Of a DNA stretch of 64,000 bases, positions 8,036 through 16,905 are shown piece after piece. Positions within the stretch are counted from its first letter, which is position 1. The number at the start of each line of letters is the position of its first letter. This stretch comes from Streptomyces liliiviolaceus. GTDB lineage: Bacteria > Actinomycetota > Actinomycetes > Streptomycetales > Streptomycetaceae. The position numbers were made by a program, and so were the translations under genes. The DNA lies in contig NZ_JAGPYQ010000001.1 of NCBI RefSeq assembly GCF_018070025.1, positions 1,364,001-1,428,000 of the forward strand, read 5' to 3'. The notes below the pieces were generated by a model, which did not search any database, had not been told where the DNA came from, and saw nothing but the letters and a program-made list of their open reading frames with translations.

Positions 8036-9277
8036 TCAGTGGTGGACGGCGGCCTGCTGCACGGAGTGCGCCTGTTCCGCCTTCACGACGACCGGGTCCG
8101 CCGAATCGGCGGAGTCGGCTGATTCGGCGGAGTCGGCGCGCCGCTCCAGTGCGGCCGAGAGGACGGCGAGCAGCAGGGCGGCGGCGGCCAGGACGGCGCC
8201 GACCCAGTTGGGGGCGGTGTAGCCCATACCGGCCGCGATCACGACGCCGCCGAGCCAGGCCGAGAGCGCGTTGCCGAGGTTGAAGGCGCCGATGTTCACG
8301 GCGGAGGCGAGTGTCGGGGCGCCGTGCGCCTGGTCGAGCACCCGCTTCTGCAGCGGCGGAACGGTGGCGAAGCCGAGGGCTCCGATCAGCGTGATGGTCA
8401 CGGCCGCCGCGATCTTGTTGTGCGCGGTGAGGGTGAACAGGGCGAGTACGACCGCGAGGGCGCCCAGTGACACGTACAGCATCGGCATCAGGGCGCGGTC
8501 GGCGAACCTGCCGCCGACGAGGTTGCCGCCGACCATGCCGAGGCCGAAGAGGACGAGCAGCCAGGTGACGGAGCCGTCGGCGTAACCGGTGACGTTGGTC
8601 ATCATCGGCGCGATGTAGGTGATCGCCGCGAAGACTCCGCCGAAGCCGAGCACGGTCATCGCCATGGCGAGCAGGACCTGGACGTTCTTGAAGGCGGCCA
8701 GTTCGTGGCGCAGGTGGACGCCTTCCGGCTTGGGCATGTCGGGTACGAGCCTGGCGATGCCGGCGAGGCCGAGGACGCCCAGCGCGGCGACGACCGTGAA
8801 GGTCACGCGCCAGCCCGCGGACTGCCCGATGAGGGTGCCCAGCGGTACGCCGACGACATTGGCGACGGTCAGGCCGGTGAACATCATCGCGATGGCGCCG
8901 GCCTTCTTGTCCGGCGCGACCAGGTCGGCGGCGACGACCGAGCCGATGCCGAAGAAGGCACCGTGCGCGAGCGAGGCGATCACGCGTCCGATCAGCATGA
9001 CGGTGAAGGTGGGGGCGATCGCGGAGATCAGGTTGCCGACGATGAAGAGTCCCATCAGCAGCATCAGCATCCGCTTGCGGGAGATCTTGGTGCCGAGCAC
9101 GGTCATGAGGGGCGCGCCGAACATGACTCCGAGCGCGTAGCCCGTCACGAGGAGACCCGCGGTGGGGATGGAGACACCGAAGTCGCCGGCGACCTCGGGT
9201 AGCAAGCCCATGATCACGAACTCGGTGGTTCCGATTCCGAAGGCCCCGATCGCGAGGGCCAGAAGCGCGAGAGGCAT
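8036..9277 (-). CDS. MFS drug:H+ antiporter (DHA1-like)
   Basis: A 413-residue, 12-helix major facilitator. The N-terminus (LALAIGAFGIGTTEFVIMGLLPEVA) and the motif A-like loop GTKISRKRML are typical of the DHA1 efflux group that includes chloramphenicol/arabinose-type exporters. The C-terminus ends in a DSAESADSAD low-complexity repeat. ATG 9277 was chosen because GGGAAGG lies at the right distance upstream; the alternative GTG 9325 overlaps the predicted -10 element and so would not be in the mRNA. The gene is divergent from a MarR regulator that probably controls it. The exported compound is unknown. Confidence 0.87.
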   Translation of the reverse strand: MPLALLALAIGAFGIGTTEFVIMGLLPEVAGDFGVSIPTAGLLVTGYALGVMFGAPLMTVLGTKISRKRMLMLLMGLFIVGNLISAIAPTFTVMLIGRVIASLAHGAFFGIGSVVAADLVAPDKKAGAIAMMFTGLTVANVVGVPLGTLIGQSAGWRVTFTVVAALGVLGLAGIARLVPDMPKPEGVHLRHELAAFKNVQVLLAMAMTVLGFGGVFAAITYIAPMMTNVTGYADGSVTWLLVLFGLGMVGGNLVGGRFADRALMPMLYVSLGALAVVLALFTLTAHNKIAAAVTITLIGALGFATVPPLQKRVLDQAHGAPTLASAVNIGAFNLGNALSAWLGGVVIAAGMGYTAPNWVGAVLAAAALLLAVLSAALERRADSAESADSADSADPVVVKAEQAHSVQQAAVHH

Positions 9278-9323
9278 GGGGACGACCTTCCCAGAAGATT
9301 GCAGGAGCGCTTTACGTGCGTTC

Positions 9324-9353
9324 ACAATAGTTGCAGACGCGGGTTAAGTGCAA
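9324..9353 (-). promoter_or_regulatory. Sigma-70-type promoter of the MFS gene
   Basis: Reading the minus strand, TTGCAC (9348-9353) is followed after 18 bp by TATTGT (9324-9329), a good vegetative promoter for Streptomyces. It lies between the divergent MarR and MFS genes and contains the inverted pair TTGCA/TGCAA (9331-9353), which could be part of a MarR operator. Confidence 0.6.
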
Positions 9354-9415
9354 GCGCAGGATATTGCGGTCGTGCCCTATCCTGGTGTCAGCCACTCCGG
9401 GACGGAGGAAATGCC

Positions 9416-9880
9416 ATGACAGCGACGGACCCCGCGCTCACCGCTCTCGCCCAGGGCTGGTGCGCCCTCTCTCTGCTGCACGGGAGGATCGAGGCGCACA
9501 TCGAGCGAGCCCTGCAGACGCGGCACGGTCTGAGCGTGCGCGAGTACTCGCTCCTCGACGTCCTCAGCCGCCAGCACGACGGCGACGGCGGCCATCTGCA
9601 GATGAAGCAGGTCGCCGACGCGGTCGTCCTCAGCCAGAGCGCCACCACCCGGCTGGTGACCCGACTGGAGGACAGAGGCCTGCTCTCGCGCTATCTGTGC
9701 CCGACCGACCGCCGCGGCATCTACACGAACGTCAGCGAGGCGGGGCTCAAGCTCCTGGAGGAAGCCCGGCCCACCAACGACGCGGCGCTGCGGGAGGCGC
9801 TGGACGAGGCGGCCAGGAGCCCCGAGCTGGCCCCGCTGGTCCGCGTCGTGGAATCGGCGAGCCTGCCCGCGCCCGCGTAG
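9416..9880 (+). CDS. MarR-family transcriptional regulator
   Basis: A 154-residue MarR-type winged-helix regulator. The DNA-binding core is LSVREYSLLDVLSRQ, followed by the recognition segment LSQSATTRLVTRLEDRGLLSRY and the wing DRRGIYTNVSEAG (about residues 40-115). Such proteins act as dimers and release DNA on binding phenolic or other small ligands. The start is fixed by GGAGG nine bases before ATG 9416. It is transcribed away from the MFS exporter across a 138-bp shared promoter region, so it is expected to repress that gene and itself. Confidence 0.88.
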   Translation: MTATDPALTALAQGWCALSLLHGRIEAHIERALQTRHGLSVREYSLLDVLSRQHDGDGGHLQMKQVADAVVLSQSATTRLVTRLEDRGLLSRYLCPTDRRGIYTNVSEAGLKLLEEARPTNDAALREALDEAARSPELAPLVRVVESASLPAPA

Positions 9881-9957
9881 ACAGCTGTCTACGTACACAG
9901 GTCCGCCGCCGTAAGCGGCTCGGCTGCGCCGATCCCGCTTCTGCGTAGGCTGCGGCC

Positions 9958-10410
9958 ATGGGAGATCTTGAGATACGGCCCGCGGTCGCCGACGACATCC
10001 CCGCGATCGTCGGAATGCTCGCCGACGACCCGCTGGGCTCGCAGCGTGAGTCGCCAGACGACCTGACGCCGTACCTGGCCGCGCTGGAACGCCTCAGCGA
10101 AGATCCGAACCAGCACGTGGTCGTCGCTGTGCGGGAGGGCCGGGTCGTCGGCACGCTTCAGCTGACGATCGTTCCCGGGCTGTCCCGCAAGGGAGCGACC
10201 CGCTCGATCATCGAAGGCGTACGTGTCCATGCCGACGAGCGGGGCAGCGGTCTGGGCACCCGCTTCATCGAATGGGCTGTGGACCGCTCCCGGAGCGAGG
10301 GCTGCCAGTTGGTCCAGCTGACGTCGGACGCCACGCGGACGGACGCTCACCGGTTCTACGAACGCCTCGGCTTCACCGCGTCGCACGTCGGGTTCAAGCT
10401 GCAGCTCTGA
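9958..10410 (+). CDS. GNAT-family N-acetyltransferase
   Basis: A 150-residue single-domain acetyltransferase. Motif A (VHADERGSGLGTRFIEWAVDRSR, about residues 84-106) carries the RGSGLG pyrophosphate-binding loop, and the C-terminal AHRFYERLGF motif B is intact. The N-terminus begins LEIRPAVADDIPAIVGML, the usual first strand and helix. The overall form resembles the small MarR-neighbour acetyltransferases often annotated as PhnO/RimI-like. The substrate is unknown. The gene is convergent with the serine hydrolase gene across a parS-bearing palindrome. Confidence 0.87.
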   Translation: MGDLEIRPAVADDIPAIVGMLADDPLGSQRESPDDLTPYLAALERLSEDPNQHVVVAVREGRVVGTLQLTIVPGLSRKGATRSIIEGVRVHADERGSGLGTRFIEWAVDRSRSEGCQLVQLTSDATRTDAHRFYERLGFTASHVGFKLQL

Positions 10411-10453
10411 GTCCCGACCCGGCGAAGTCGGGTCATGGATCACGACATGGCAC

Positions 10454-10507
10454 GGCATGCCGAGGGGCGTCCTGTTTCACGTGAAACAGGACGCCCCTCG
10501 GCATGCC
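10454..10507. terminator. 54-bp perfect palindrome (terminator-like) with parS at its centre
   Basis: Two 27-bp arms match perfectly with no spacer, and the middle 14 bp are parS. The element lies between the convergent GNAT and serine hydrolase genes, where a bidirectional terminator is expected. As RNA it would form a long GC-rich hairpin; as DNA it presents one ParB site. Confidence 0.8.
10474..10487. other. parS: parS site
   Basis: Perfect GTTTCACGTGAAAC at the exact dyad centre of the 54-bp palindrome described separately. Confidence 0.95.
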
Positions 10508-10536
10508 ACATCCATGCGCTGCGGACGGATAGGCGG

Positions 10537-11925
10537 CTACTTGATCCCGCGCCACCCCTCGGGGTCCACTCCACCCGGGACCGGAGCGCCCTCACCGTAC
10601 GGCTGACGGGTGAACACGAACGAGCCGAGGTCCAGGTGGGTGACCGACCCGTCAGGCCCCTCAACGGCCCGTAGAAGCTCACCGGCGTAATAGCCGTCGA
10701 GCCCGGTCCAGGTCCCGTCGTCCTCGGCCCGGAATCGCGAGCGCCGGCCGTTGCCCGCCAGTGGCCCGAGCGTCACGCCCCCGTCGGCCGTGAGCCGCAG
10801 CGCGAAAGCGTGCGTCCCCCAGTACCAGGGTCCGGCCAACTCCAGTACGGATTGGTCGACTTCGGACAGCGGTCGCCATGGCTCGGGAATCCGGGGCTCG
10901 GCCTCCGCGACGATACGCACGAGGTCGGCGGCGACCGTCGCCACCGGTGGACCCGAGGTGCAGTTCGCGAGCACGACGGCGGCGAGATCGTCCTCGACAC
11001 TGATCATGAGCCCGGCGACGAAGCCCGGGAGGGAACCGCCGTGCCCCACCAGAGTCCGGCCGTCCCGATACTGAACCTGCATACCGAGCCCGTACGCGGC
11101 ACCGGCCGCCACCTCCTCCGGTTCGGCGGGCGCGGCGGGCGTGCGCATCTCCCGTACGGACTCCGCGCTCAGCACCCGGTCGTCACCCCGTGCGAGGAAG
11201 ACGGCGAAGCGCGCCAGATCGCCGCTGGTCGACCAGAGCTGACCGGCCGGCGCCATCAGCCCCAGGTCCTCGACCGGCTCGGGAAGCATGACGTCCGCCC
11301 AGGGGTGCACGGCCCAGCCGCCCGCATGAGGCGCCTGCGGCTGTCCGCTCGTCCGGTGCAGGCCCAGCGGTTCGAGTACCTCGCCGCGCAGGACCTCTTC
11401 CCAGGGGGCGCCTCGCAGTTCCTCCACCAACGCGCCCAGCAGGGTGTAGCCGGGGTTCGAGTAGTGGAACCGCCGACCGACCGGATGCCGGTGCGGCTGC
11501 TCGCCCAGGACATCGGCGAGTTCGGGACGCAGCGACCCGGGAGTGCGCTCCCACCAGGGGCCGGGCGACTCGGCGGCCAGCCCGGCTGTGTGCGCGAGGA
11601 GTTCGGCGATCGTCGCCTCCCCCGCGCCGGTGCCCGGAAGATGCTTCTCCAGCGGATCACCGAGGTCGAGCAGTCCCTCGTCCCGCAGCCGCAGGACCAG
11701 GACGGCCGTGAACGTCTTGGTGATCGAGCCGATGCGGTACTGCACGTTCTCGTCGGGGCCGTGCCCGTCCACCGAGGTACGGGACCCGTGCCAGACCGCC
11801 TGCCCGCCCCGCACCACCGCCGCGACCAACGACGGCGCACGCCCCTGCGCCTGGGCGGTGGCGATTCGGTGCAGCAGGGCCCGGCGCGTGGCCGGAAGCA
11901 GTTCTTCCGCGGATGTCGTCGTCAT
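10537..11925 (-). CDS. Serine hydrolase, beta-lactamase/class C family
   Basis: A 462-residue protein of the beta-lactamase-related serine hydrolase family (PF00144 type). The catalytic SxxK is in GSITKTFTAVL near residue 70, the YxN element in FHYSNPGY near residue 152, and the KTG equivalent is HGG in LVGHGGSLPG near residue 315. A C-terminal domain of about 110 residues follows. No signal peptide is evident, so it may be a cytosolic esterase or peptidase. The family includes D-aminopeptidases and esterases, and the substrate is open. The start ATG follows directly on the frame limit and looks natural (TTTSAEELLPATRRALL). Confidence 0.85.
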   Translation of the reverse strand: MTTTSAEELLPATRRALLHRIATAQAQGRAPSLVAAVVRGGQAVWHGSRTSVDGHGPDENVQYRIGSITKTFTAVLVLRLRDEGLLDLGDPLEKHLPGTGAGEATIAELLAHTAGLAAESPGPWWERTPGSLRPELADVLGEQPHRHPVGRRFHYSNPGYTLLGALVEELRGAPWEEVLRGEVLEPLGLHRTSGQPQAPHAGGWAVHPWADVMLPEPVEDLGLMAPAGQLWSTSGDLARFAVFLARGDDRVLSAESVREMRTPAAPAEPEEVAAGAAYGLGMQVQYRDGRTLVGHGGSLPGFVAGLMISVEDDLAAVVLANCTSGPPVATVAADLVRIVAEAEPRIPEPWRPLSEVDQSVLELAGPWYWGTHAFALRLTADGGVTLGPLAGNGRRSRFRAEDDGTWTGLDGYYAGELLRAVEGPDGSVTHLDLGSFVFTRQPYGEGAPVPGGVDPEGWRGIK

Positions 11926-11998
11926 GTCCCCAGTCCACCTGGCCCGGCCTCCCGCGTCGAGCGCATTCGGCCCCGCCCCGGTGGCTCCTGAGGAGAGA

Positions 11999-13480
11999 TC
12001 AGGTCTGTGCCATGTCCACGAAGCGGGAGTAGTGGCCCTGGAAGGCGACCGTGATGGTGGCCGTCGGGCCGTTACGGTGCTTGCCCACGATGATGTCCGC
12101 CTCGCCCGCGCGCGGTGACTCCTTCTCGTAGGCGTCCTCGCGGTGCAACAGGATCACCATGTCCGCGTCCTGCTCGATGGAGCCGGATTCACGGAGGTCG
12201 GAGACCATGGGCTTCTTGTCCGTGCGCTGCTCGGGACCACGGTTCAGCTGGGACAGTGCGATGACGGGCAGCTCCAGCTCCTTGGCCAGCAGCTTCAGGT
12301 TTCGCGACATGTCCGAGACTTCCTGCTGCCTGCTCTCGGAGCGGCCCTTGCCGCCCGACTGCATCAGCTGCAGATAGTCGATGATCACGAGCTTCAGATC
12401 GGCGCGCTGCTTGAGGCGGCGGCACTTGGCCCGGATCTCCATCATCGACAGGTTCGGGGAGTCGTCGATGTAGAGGGGAGCGGCCGAGACGTCCGGCATC
12501 CGGCGGGCGAGCCGGGTCCAGTCCTCGTCGGTCATCGTGCCGGAACGCATGTGGTGCAGGGCCACACGTGCTTCGGCGGACAGCAGACGCATGGCGATCT
12601 CGTTGCGGCCCATTTCGAGCGAGAAGATCACGCTCGGCATGTTGTGCTTGATCGAGCAGGCCCGGGCGAAGTCCAGCGCCAGCGTCGACTTACCCATCGC
12701 GGGACGGGCCGCGATGATGATCATCTGACCGGGGTGCAGACCGTTCGTGAGCTGGTCGAGGTCGGTGAAGCCGGTCGGCACACCGGTCATCTCCCCCGAG
12801 CGCGAACCGATCGCCTCGATCTCGTCGAGCGCGCCCTCCATGATGTCGCCGAGCGGCAGATAGTCCTCGGTCGTGCGCTGCTCGGTGACCGCGTAGATCT
12901 CGGCCTGGGCGCTGTTGACGATCTCGTCCACGTCGCCGTCGGCCGCGTAACCCATCTGCGTGATGCGCGTACCGGCCTCGACCAGGCGGCGCAGGACCGC
13001 GCGCTCGTGGACGATCTCCGCGTAGTACTCGGCGTTGGCCGCTGTCGGGACCGTCTGGACCAGGGTGTGCAGATACGACGCGCCGCCGACCTTGGTGATC
13101 TCGCCGCGCTTGGTGAGTTCGGCGGCGACCGTGATCGGGTCGGCCGGCTCTCCCTTGGCGTAGAGGTCGAGGATCGCGCCGTAGACGGTCTCGTGCGCCG
13201 GCCGGTAGAAGTCGTGGCCCTTGAGCACCTCGACCACGTCGGCGATGGCGTCCTTCGAGAGCAGCATGCCGCCGAGGACGGACTGCTCCGCGTCCACGTC
13301 CTGGGGCGGCACCCGCTCGAAGGACGAACCCCCGCCGTCCCAGCCACCGCTGTCCGAACCGCGGTCGTGCTGGTCCTCCCTGCCCCGGCCGCCACCGTCG
13401 CGGCGCTGTCGGGAGGCGGGCAGCCGGTCACTGGGACCGCTGTCGGCCCACGGGTCGTCCAAGGGCTCGGAAATACTCAC
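11999..13480 (-). CDS. dnaB: Replicative DNA helicase
   Basis: A 493-residue hexameric helicase that unwinds DNA 5'-3' at the fork. A short disordered N-terminus precedes the DnaB N-domain (PPQDVDAEQSVLGGMLLSKDAIADV, about residues 45-150). The RecA-like domain follows with Walker A ARPAMGKST near residue 245, Walker B VIIDYLQLM near 350, and the C-terminal LSQLNRGPEQR motif. There is no intein. GTG 13480 was chosen because GGAGGAGG precedes it; the open frame extends to 13648 without coding character. The 450-bp upstream region carries DnaA-box-like sequences, listed separately. Confidence 0.96.
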   Translation of the reverse strand: MSISEPLDDPWADSGPSDRLPASRQRRDGGGRGREDQHDRGSDSGGWDGGGSSFERVPPQDVDAEQSVLGGMLLSKDAIADVVEVLKGHDFYRPAHETVYGAILDLYAKGEPADPITVAAELTKRGEITKVGGASYLHTLVQTVPTAANAEYYAEIVHERAVLRRLVEAGTRITQMGYAADGDVDEIVNSAQAEIYAVTEQRTTEDYLPLGDIMEGALDEIEAIGSRSGEMTGVPTGFTDLDQLTNGLHPGQMIIIAARPAMGKSTLALDFARACSIKHNMPSVIFSLEMGRNEIAMRLLSAEARVALHHMRSGTMTDEDWTRLARRMPDVSAAPLYIDDSPNLSMMEIRAKCRRLKQRADLKLVIIDYLQLMQSGGKGRSESRQQEVSDMSRNLKLLAKELELPVIALSQLNRGPEQRTDKKPMVSDLRESGSIEQDADMVILLHREDAYEKESPRAGEADIIVGKHRNGPTATITVAFQGHYSRFVDMAQT

Positions 13481-13663
13481 CGGGCCACCTCCTCCCGTCC
13501 GCCGAGCGGACCTCGCCGTGCCCTTCATTCCTACGGCACGACACTGACAAATAAGACGCCCCAACTCCGGTTCTGACGCGTCGGTTTTGCGAGGTTTCCG
13601 AGGACGGAGGAGGGAGAGGGTGCCGCACCACGGTAGGCCCGCGGGCACCGTCAGCCAATCTGG

Positions 13664-13773
13664 TTATCCACAGGCCATGTGGACGACGGCCCCGATGCTG
13701 TGGAGAACTCCGCAAAACCTGTGCACGACCCGGTGGACAGGCCTGTGAACAAGCACTCAGCCCGTTTTCCACA
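13664..13773. promoter_or_regulatory. DnaA-box cluster upstream of dnaB
   Basis: A perfect DnaA box TTATCCACA (13664-13672) is followed within 110 bp by near-boxes TGTGGACGA (13679), TGTGGAGAA (13699), GGTGGACAG (13732), TGTGAACAA (13744) and TTTTCCACA (13765). A further TGTGGAAGA lies at 13918. Orientations are mixed. The cluster sits in the 451-bp gap between divergent dnaB and the MATE gene, so it could let DnaA regulate dnaB or titrate DnaA. Confidence 0.55.
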
Positions 13774-13931
13774 CCGTCTCTGACCTGCACGTATCCCATC
13801 CACCGGCTGTGCAGAAGAAAAACTTTCCGACTCGGGCCAAGATCGATGCGAATGGCGCGAGGTGGTACGTCGCACGAGTTTGCCAGTAAGGGTCGCTGGA
13901 TAGTTGCATCTCTTACCTGTGGAAGATTAGA

Positions 13932-15278
13932 TTGATGTGCATGACACAGGCTCCAGCAGCCCCCAGAGCCACTCGGCGACGGCACGACCGGGAGATCGTC
14001 GCGCTGGCCGTTCCGGCCTTCGGCGCGCTCATCGCCGAGCCTCTTTTCCTCATGGCCGACACCGCCATCGTCGGCCATCTCGGCACCGCCCAGCTCGCCG
14101 GACTCGGAGTCGCCTCCGCTCTCCTCACCACGGCCGTGAGCATCTTCGTCTTCCTCGCGTACGCCACCACGGCCGCCGTCGCCCGACGGGTCGGGGCGGG
14201 CGACCTTCAGGCCGCCATCCGCCAGGGGATGGACGGTATCTGGCTCGCCCTGCTGCTCGGCATCGCTGTCATCGCCGTCTTCCTGCCCACCGCACCCGCA
14301 CTGGTGGAACTCTTCGGGACCTCGGACACCGCCGCGCCCTACGCCGTCACCTATCTGCGGATCTCGGCGCTCGGCATCCCCGCGATGCTCGTCGTCCTCG
14401 CCGCCACCGGTGTACTGCGGGGTCTGCAGAACACACGGACACCGCTCTATGTCGCCATCGCCGGCTTCATCGCCAACGCGGCCCTGAACGCGGGTCTCGT
14501 CTATGGCGCGGACCTAGGCATCGCCGGCTCCGCCTGGGGCACCGTCATCGCCCAGTTCGGAATGGCCGCCGCCTACCTCTTCGTGGTCGTCCGCGGTGCA
14601 CGCAGGCACGGCGCCTCCCTGCGGCCCGACGCCGCCGGGATACGCGCCTGCGCCCAGGCCGGTGCACCGCTGCTCGTCCGCACTCTCTCCCTGCGGGCGG
14701 TGCTGATGATCGCCACCGCCGTCGCCGCACGCCTCGGAGACGCCGACATCGCGGCCCACCAGATCATCCTGTCCCTGTGGAGCCTGCTCGCCTTCGCGCT
14801 CGACGCCATCGCCATCGCGGGACAAGCCATCATCGGCCGCTATCTCGGCGCGGGCGACACCCAAGGAGCCCGTGAAGCCTGCCGACGCATGGTGGAGTGG
14901 GGCATCGCCGTCGGAGTCGTACTCGGCGGCCTGGTGATCCTCTGCCGCCCCCTCTTCCTTCCGCTGTTCACCAGCGACTCGGCCGTCCATGACATCGCGC
15001 TGCCCGCGCTGCTCATGGTGGCGCTCTCCCAGCCGATCTGCGGCATCGTCTTCGTCCTGGACGGCGTGCTGATGGGCGCGGGAGACGGCCCCTATCTCGC
15101 GCGGGCCATGGTGCTCGTCCTGGCGGTCTTCGCTCCGGTGGCGCTGCTCATTCCCACCCTCGGCGGCGGCCTCACCGCTGTCTGGGCGGCGATGACCCTC
15201 ATGATGACCGTGCGCATGCTGACCCTGTGGCTGCGCACCCGCTCGGGCCGCTGGATCGTCACGGGCGCCACGCGCTGA
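13932..15278 (+). CDS. MATE-family efflux transporter
   Basis: A 448-residue, 12-helix antiporter of the MATE family. The first MatE repeat starts with HDREIVALAVPAFGALIAEPLFLMADTAIVGHLG (residues about 16-50), the family hallmark, and the second repeat begins near residue 240 with APLLVRTLSLRAVLMIATAVAARLG. It resembles the DinF/NorM-like actinobacterial branch. Such pumps export cationic drugs or toxic metabolites using H+ or Na+. ATG 13932 or the in-frame ATG 13941 could be the start; the protein differs by three residues. It diverges from dnaB. Confidence 0.9.
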   Translation: MMCMTQAPAAPRATRRRHDREIVALAVPAFGALIAEPLFLMADTAIVGHLGTAQLAGLGVASALLTTAVSIFVFLAYATTAAVARRVGAGDLQAAIRQGMDGIWLALLLGIAVIAVFLPTAPALVELFGTSDTAAPYAVTYLRISALGIPAMLVVLAATGVLRGLQNTRTPLYVAIAGFIANAALNAGLVYGADLGIAGSAWGTVIAQFGMAAAYLFVVVRGARRHGASLRPDAAGIRACAQAGAPLLVRTLSLRAVLMIATAVAARLGDADIAAHQIILSLWSLLAFALDAIAIAGQAIIGRYLGAGDTQGAREACRRMVEWGIAVGVVLGGLVILCRPLFLPLFTSDSAVHDIALPALLMVALSQPICGIVFVLDGVLMGAGDGPYLARAMVLVLAVFAPVALLIPTLGGGLTAVWAAMTLMMTVRMLTLWLRTRSGRWIVTGATR

Positions 15279-15289
15279 CTGCGCTGACT

Positions 15290-15303
15290 GTTTCACGTGA
15301 AAC
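15290..15303. other. parS: parS site (first of triple array)
   Basis: Perfect GTTTCACGTGAAAC, first of three copies between the MATE stop and the rplI terminator. The centre-to-centre distance to the next is 26 bp. Confidence 0.95.
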
Positions 15304-15315
15304 GGGGACGTTCGT

Positions 15316-15329
15316 GTTTCACGTGAAAC
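15316..15329. other. parS: parS site (second of triple array)
   Basis: Perfect GTTTCACGTGAAAC. It lies 26 bp from the first and 27 bp from the third copy, centre to centre. Confidence 0.95.
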
Positions 15330-15342
15330 GAGAACCGTCCTG

Positions 15343-15356
15343 GTTTCACGTGAAAC
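15343..15356. other. parS: parS site (third of triple array)
   Basis: Perfect GTTTCACGTGAAAC, third in the array. It is followed 39 bp later by the terminator shared by the MATE and rplI genes. Confidence 0.95.
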
Positions 15357-15394
15357 AAGACACCGGCCGGCCCGGAGCAACGAGGCAGGACAGC

Positions 15395-15431
15395 AAGAAG
15401 GGCCGCACCCACACGGGGTGCGGCCCTTCTT
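15395..15431. terminator. Bidirectional terminator MATE / rplI operon
   Basis: A perfect 16-bp stem with loop ACACG has AAGAA at one end and TTCTT at the other, so U-tracts form in both directions. It lies between the convergent MATE gene and the rpsF-ssb-rpsR-rplI operon and would end both transcripts. Confidence 0.88.
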
Positions 15432-15453
15432 TCAGCTCTGCTGAGCGCAGCGA

Positions 15454-15900
15454 TCAGGCTGCGACAACCTCGATGCTGACCTTGGCGGCCACCTCGGGGT
15501 GCAGACGCACGGACGTCTCGTGAGCGCCCAGCGTCTTGATCGGCGAGCCCAGCTCGATGCGGCGCTTGTCGACCTCGGGGCCACCGGAAGCCTTGATCGC
15601 CGAAGCGACGTCGGCCGGGGTGACGGAACCGAAGAGACGGCCGGCGTCGCCGGAGCGGACGGCCAGGCGGACCTTGACGCCCTCAAGGCGCGCCTTGATC
15701 TCGTTGGCCTGCTCGATCGTCGCGATCTCGTGGATCTTGCGAGCACGACGGATCTGCTCGACGTCCTTCTCGCCACCCTTGGTCCAGCGGATGGCAAAGC
15801 TCCGCGGGATCAGGTAGTTGCGAGCGTAGCCGTCCTTGACGTCGACGACGTCGCCCGCGGCACCGAGGCCGGAGACCTCGTGGGTGAGGATGATCTTCAT
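15454..15900 (-). CDS. rplI: 50S ribosomal protein L9
   Basis: A 148-residue L9 that bridges the 50S stalk base. The N-terminal domain starts [33 protein letters not shown], with the invariant G-Y-A-R-N-Y-L-(I/L)-P signature, followed by the long central helix and the C-terminal domain ending KVSIEVVAA. Length is standard. It is the last gene of the rpsF-ssb-rpsR-rplI operon, 18 bases after rpsR, with a strong terminator downstream. Confidence 0.97.
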   Translation of the reverse strand: MKIILTHEVSGLGAAGDVVDVKDGYARNYLIPRSFAIRWTKGGEKDVEQIRRARKIHEIATIEQANEIKARLEGVKVRLAVRSGDAGRLFGSVTPADVASAIKASGGPEVDKRRIELGSPIKTLGAHETSVRLHPEVAAKVSIEVVAA

Positions 15901-15918
15901 GTTTCGGTCACCCTTCCC

Positions 15919-16155
15919 TTATCGCGCGGTGGAGGTGTAGGGCAGCAGCGCCATCTCACGGCTGTTCTTCACGGCCGTGGCGACGTCACGCTGGTGCTGA
16001 GTGCAGTTGCCGGTCACGCGGCGGGCACGGATCTTGCCGCGGTCGGAAATGAACTTCCGCAGCATGTTCGTGTCCTTGTAGTCCACGTACGTGACCTTGT
16101 CCTTGCAGAATGCGCAGACCTTCTTCTTAGGCTTGCGCACAGGCGGCTTCGCCAT
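15919..16155 (-). CDS. rpsR: 30S ribosomal protein S18
   Basis: A 78-residue S18 with the family core [24 protein letters not shown] (residues about 26-49) and the C-terminal LLPYTSTAR. The N-terminal [11 protein letters not shown] keeps two cysteines (CxxC), marking the zinc-binding C+ paralogue type, whereas zinc-independent copies lack them. It pairs with S6 on 16S rRNA. Position in the operon between ssb and rplI is conserved. Confidence 0.97.
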   Translation of the reverse strand: MAKPPVRKPKKKVCAFCKDKVTYVDYKDTNMLRKFISDRGKIRARRVTGNCTQHQRDVATAVKNSREMALLPYTSTAR

Positions 16156-16215
16156 GTGTGTCTCTCCTGTGTGATCAAGAAGTGTGGGTACGGCCCACCC
16201 TCTTCGGCCCTGGGC

Positions 16216-16827
16216 CTAGAAGGGGGGCTCGTCCGAGTAGCCGCCACCGGAACCGCCGGAGCCGCCGGAGTTTCCACCCCAGCCGCCACCGCCGCCGCCC
16301 TGGTTGCCGCCGCCCGCAGGAGCGCTGGTCGCCCAGGGGTCGTCGGCGGGAGCACCGCCACCGCCACCCTGCTGCTGACCGCCGCCGGAGCCTCCGCCCC
16401 AGTTGCCGCCCTGCTGGCCGCCGCCACCGCCGCCGCCGCTGTAACCGCCCTGGCCACCTCGGCCGGTGGTCTTGGTGACCTTGGCCGTGGCGGTCTTCAG
16501 GCTGGCGCCGACTTCCTCGACGTCCAGCTCGTAGACCGTGCGCTTGACGCCCTCACGGTCCTCGTAGGACCGCTGCTTCAGCCGGCCCTGCACGATGACG
16601 CGCATGCCTCGCTGGAGCGACTCCGCGACGTTCTCCGCCGCCTGACGCCAGACCGAGCAGGTCAGGAACAGGCTTTCGCCGTCCTTCCACTCGTTGGTCT
16701 GCCGGTCGAAGGTGCGGGGAGTGGACGCGACACGGAACTTCGCGACCGCCGCACCGGACGGGGTGAAGCGCAGCTCGGGGTCGTCGACAAGATTGCCGAC
16801 GACCGTGATGACGGTCTCGCCTGCCAT
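16216..16827 (-). CDS. ssb: Single-stranded DNA-binding protein
   Basis: A 203-residue SSB. The OB fold (about residues 1-110) opens with [34 protein letters not shown] Gly/Gln-rich linker (about 120-195) follows, and the protein ends in the acidic tip SDEPPF, the docking site for DNA-repair and replication partners. The long Gly-rich linker is typical of actinobacterial SsbA. It lies between rpsF and rpsR, the usual arrangement. The ATG at 16827 follows a purine-rich AGAGGTTCC sequence. Confidence 0.96.
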   Translation of the reverse strand: MAGETVITVVGNLVDDPELRFTPSGAAVAKFRVASTPRTFDRQTNEWKDGESLFLTCSVWRQAAENVAESLQRGMRVIVQGRLKQRSYEDREGVKRTVYELDVEEVGASLKTATAKVTKTTGRGGQGGYSGGGGGGGQQGGNWGGGSGGGQQQGGGGGAPADDPWATSAPAGGGNQGGGGGGWGGNSGGSGGSGGGYSDEPPF

Positions 16828-16905
16828 GGGGGAACCTCTCGGCGGGTTTGCTGCTGGCTGCTTGGTGCTGCTACTCGATGCCCGAGTTCAGCTGAGCGGG
16901 AAAGC

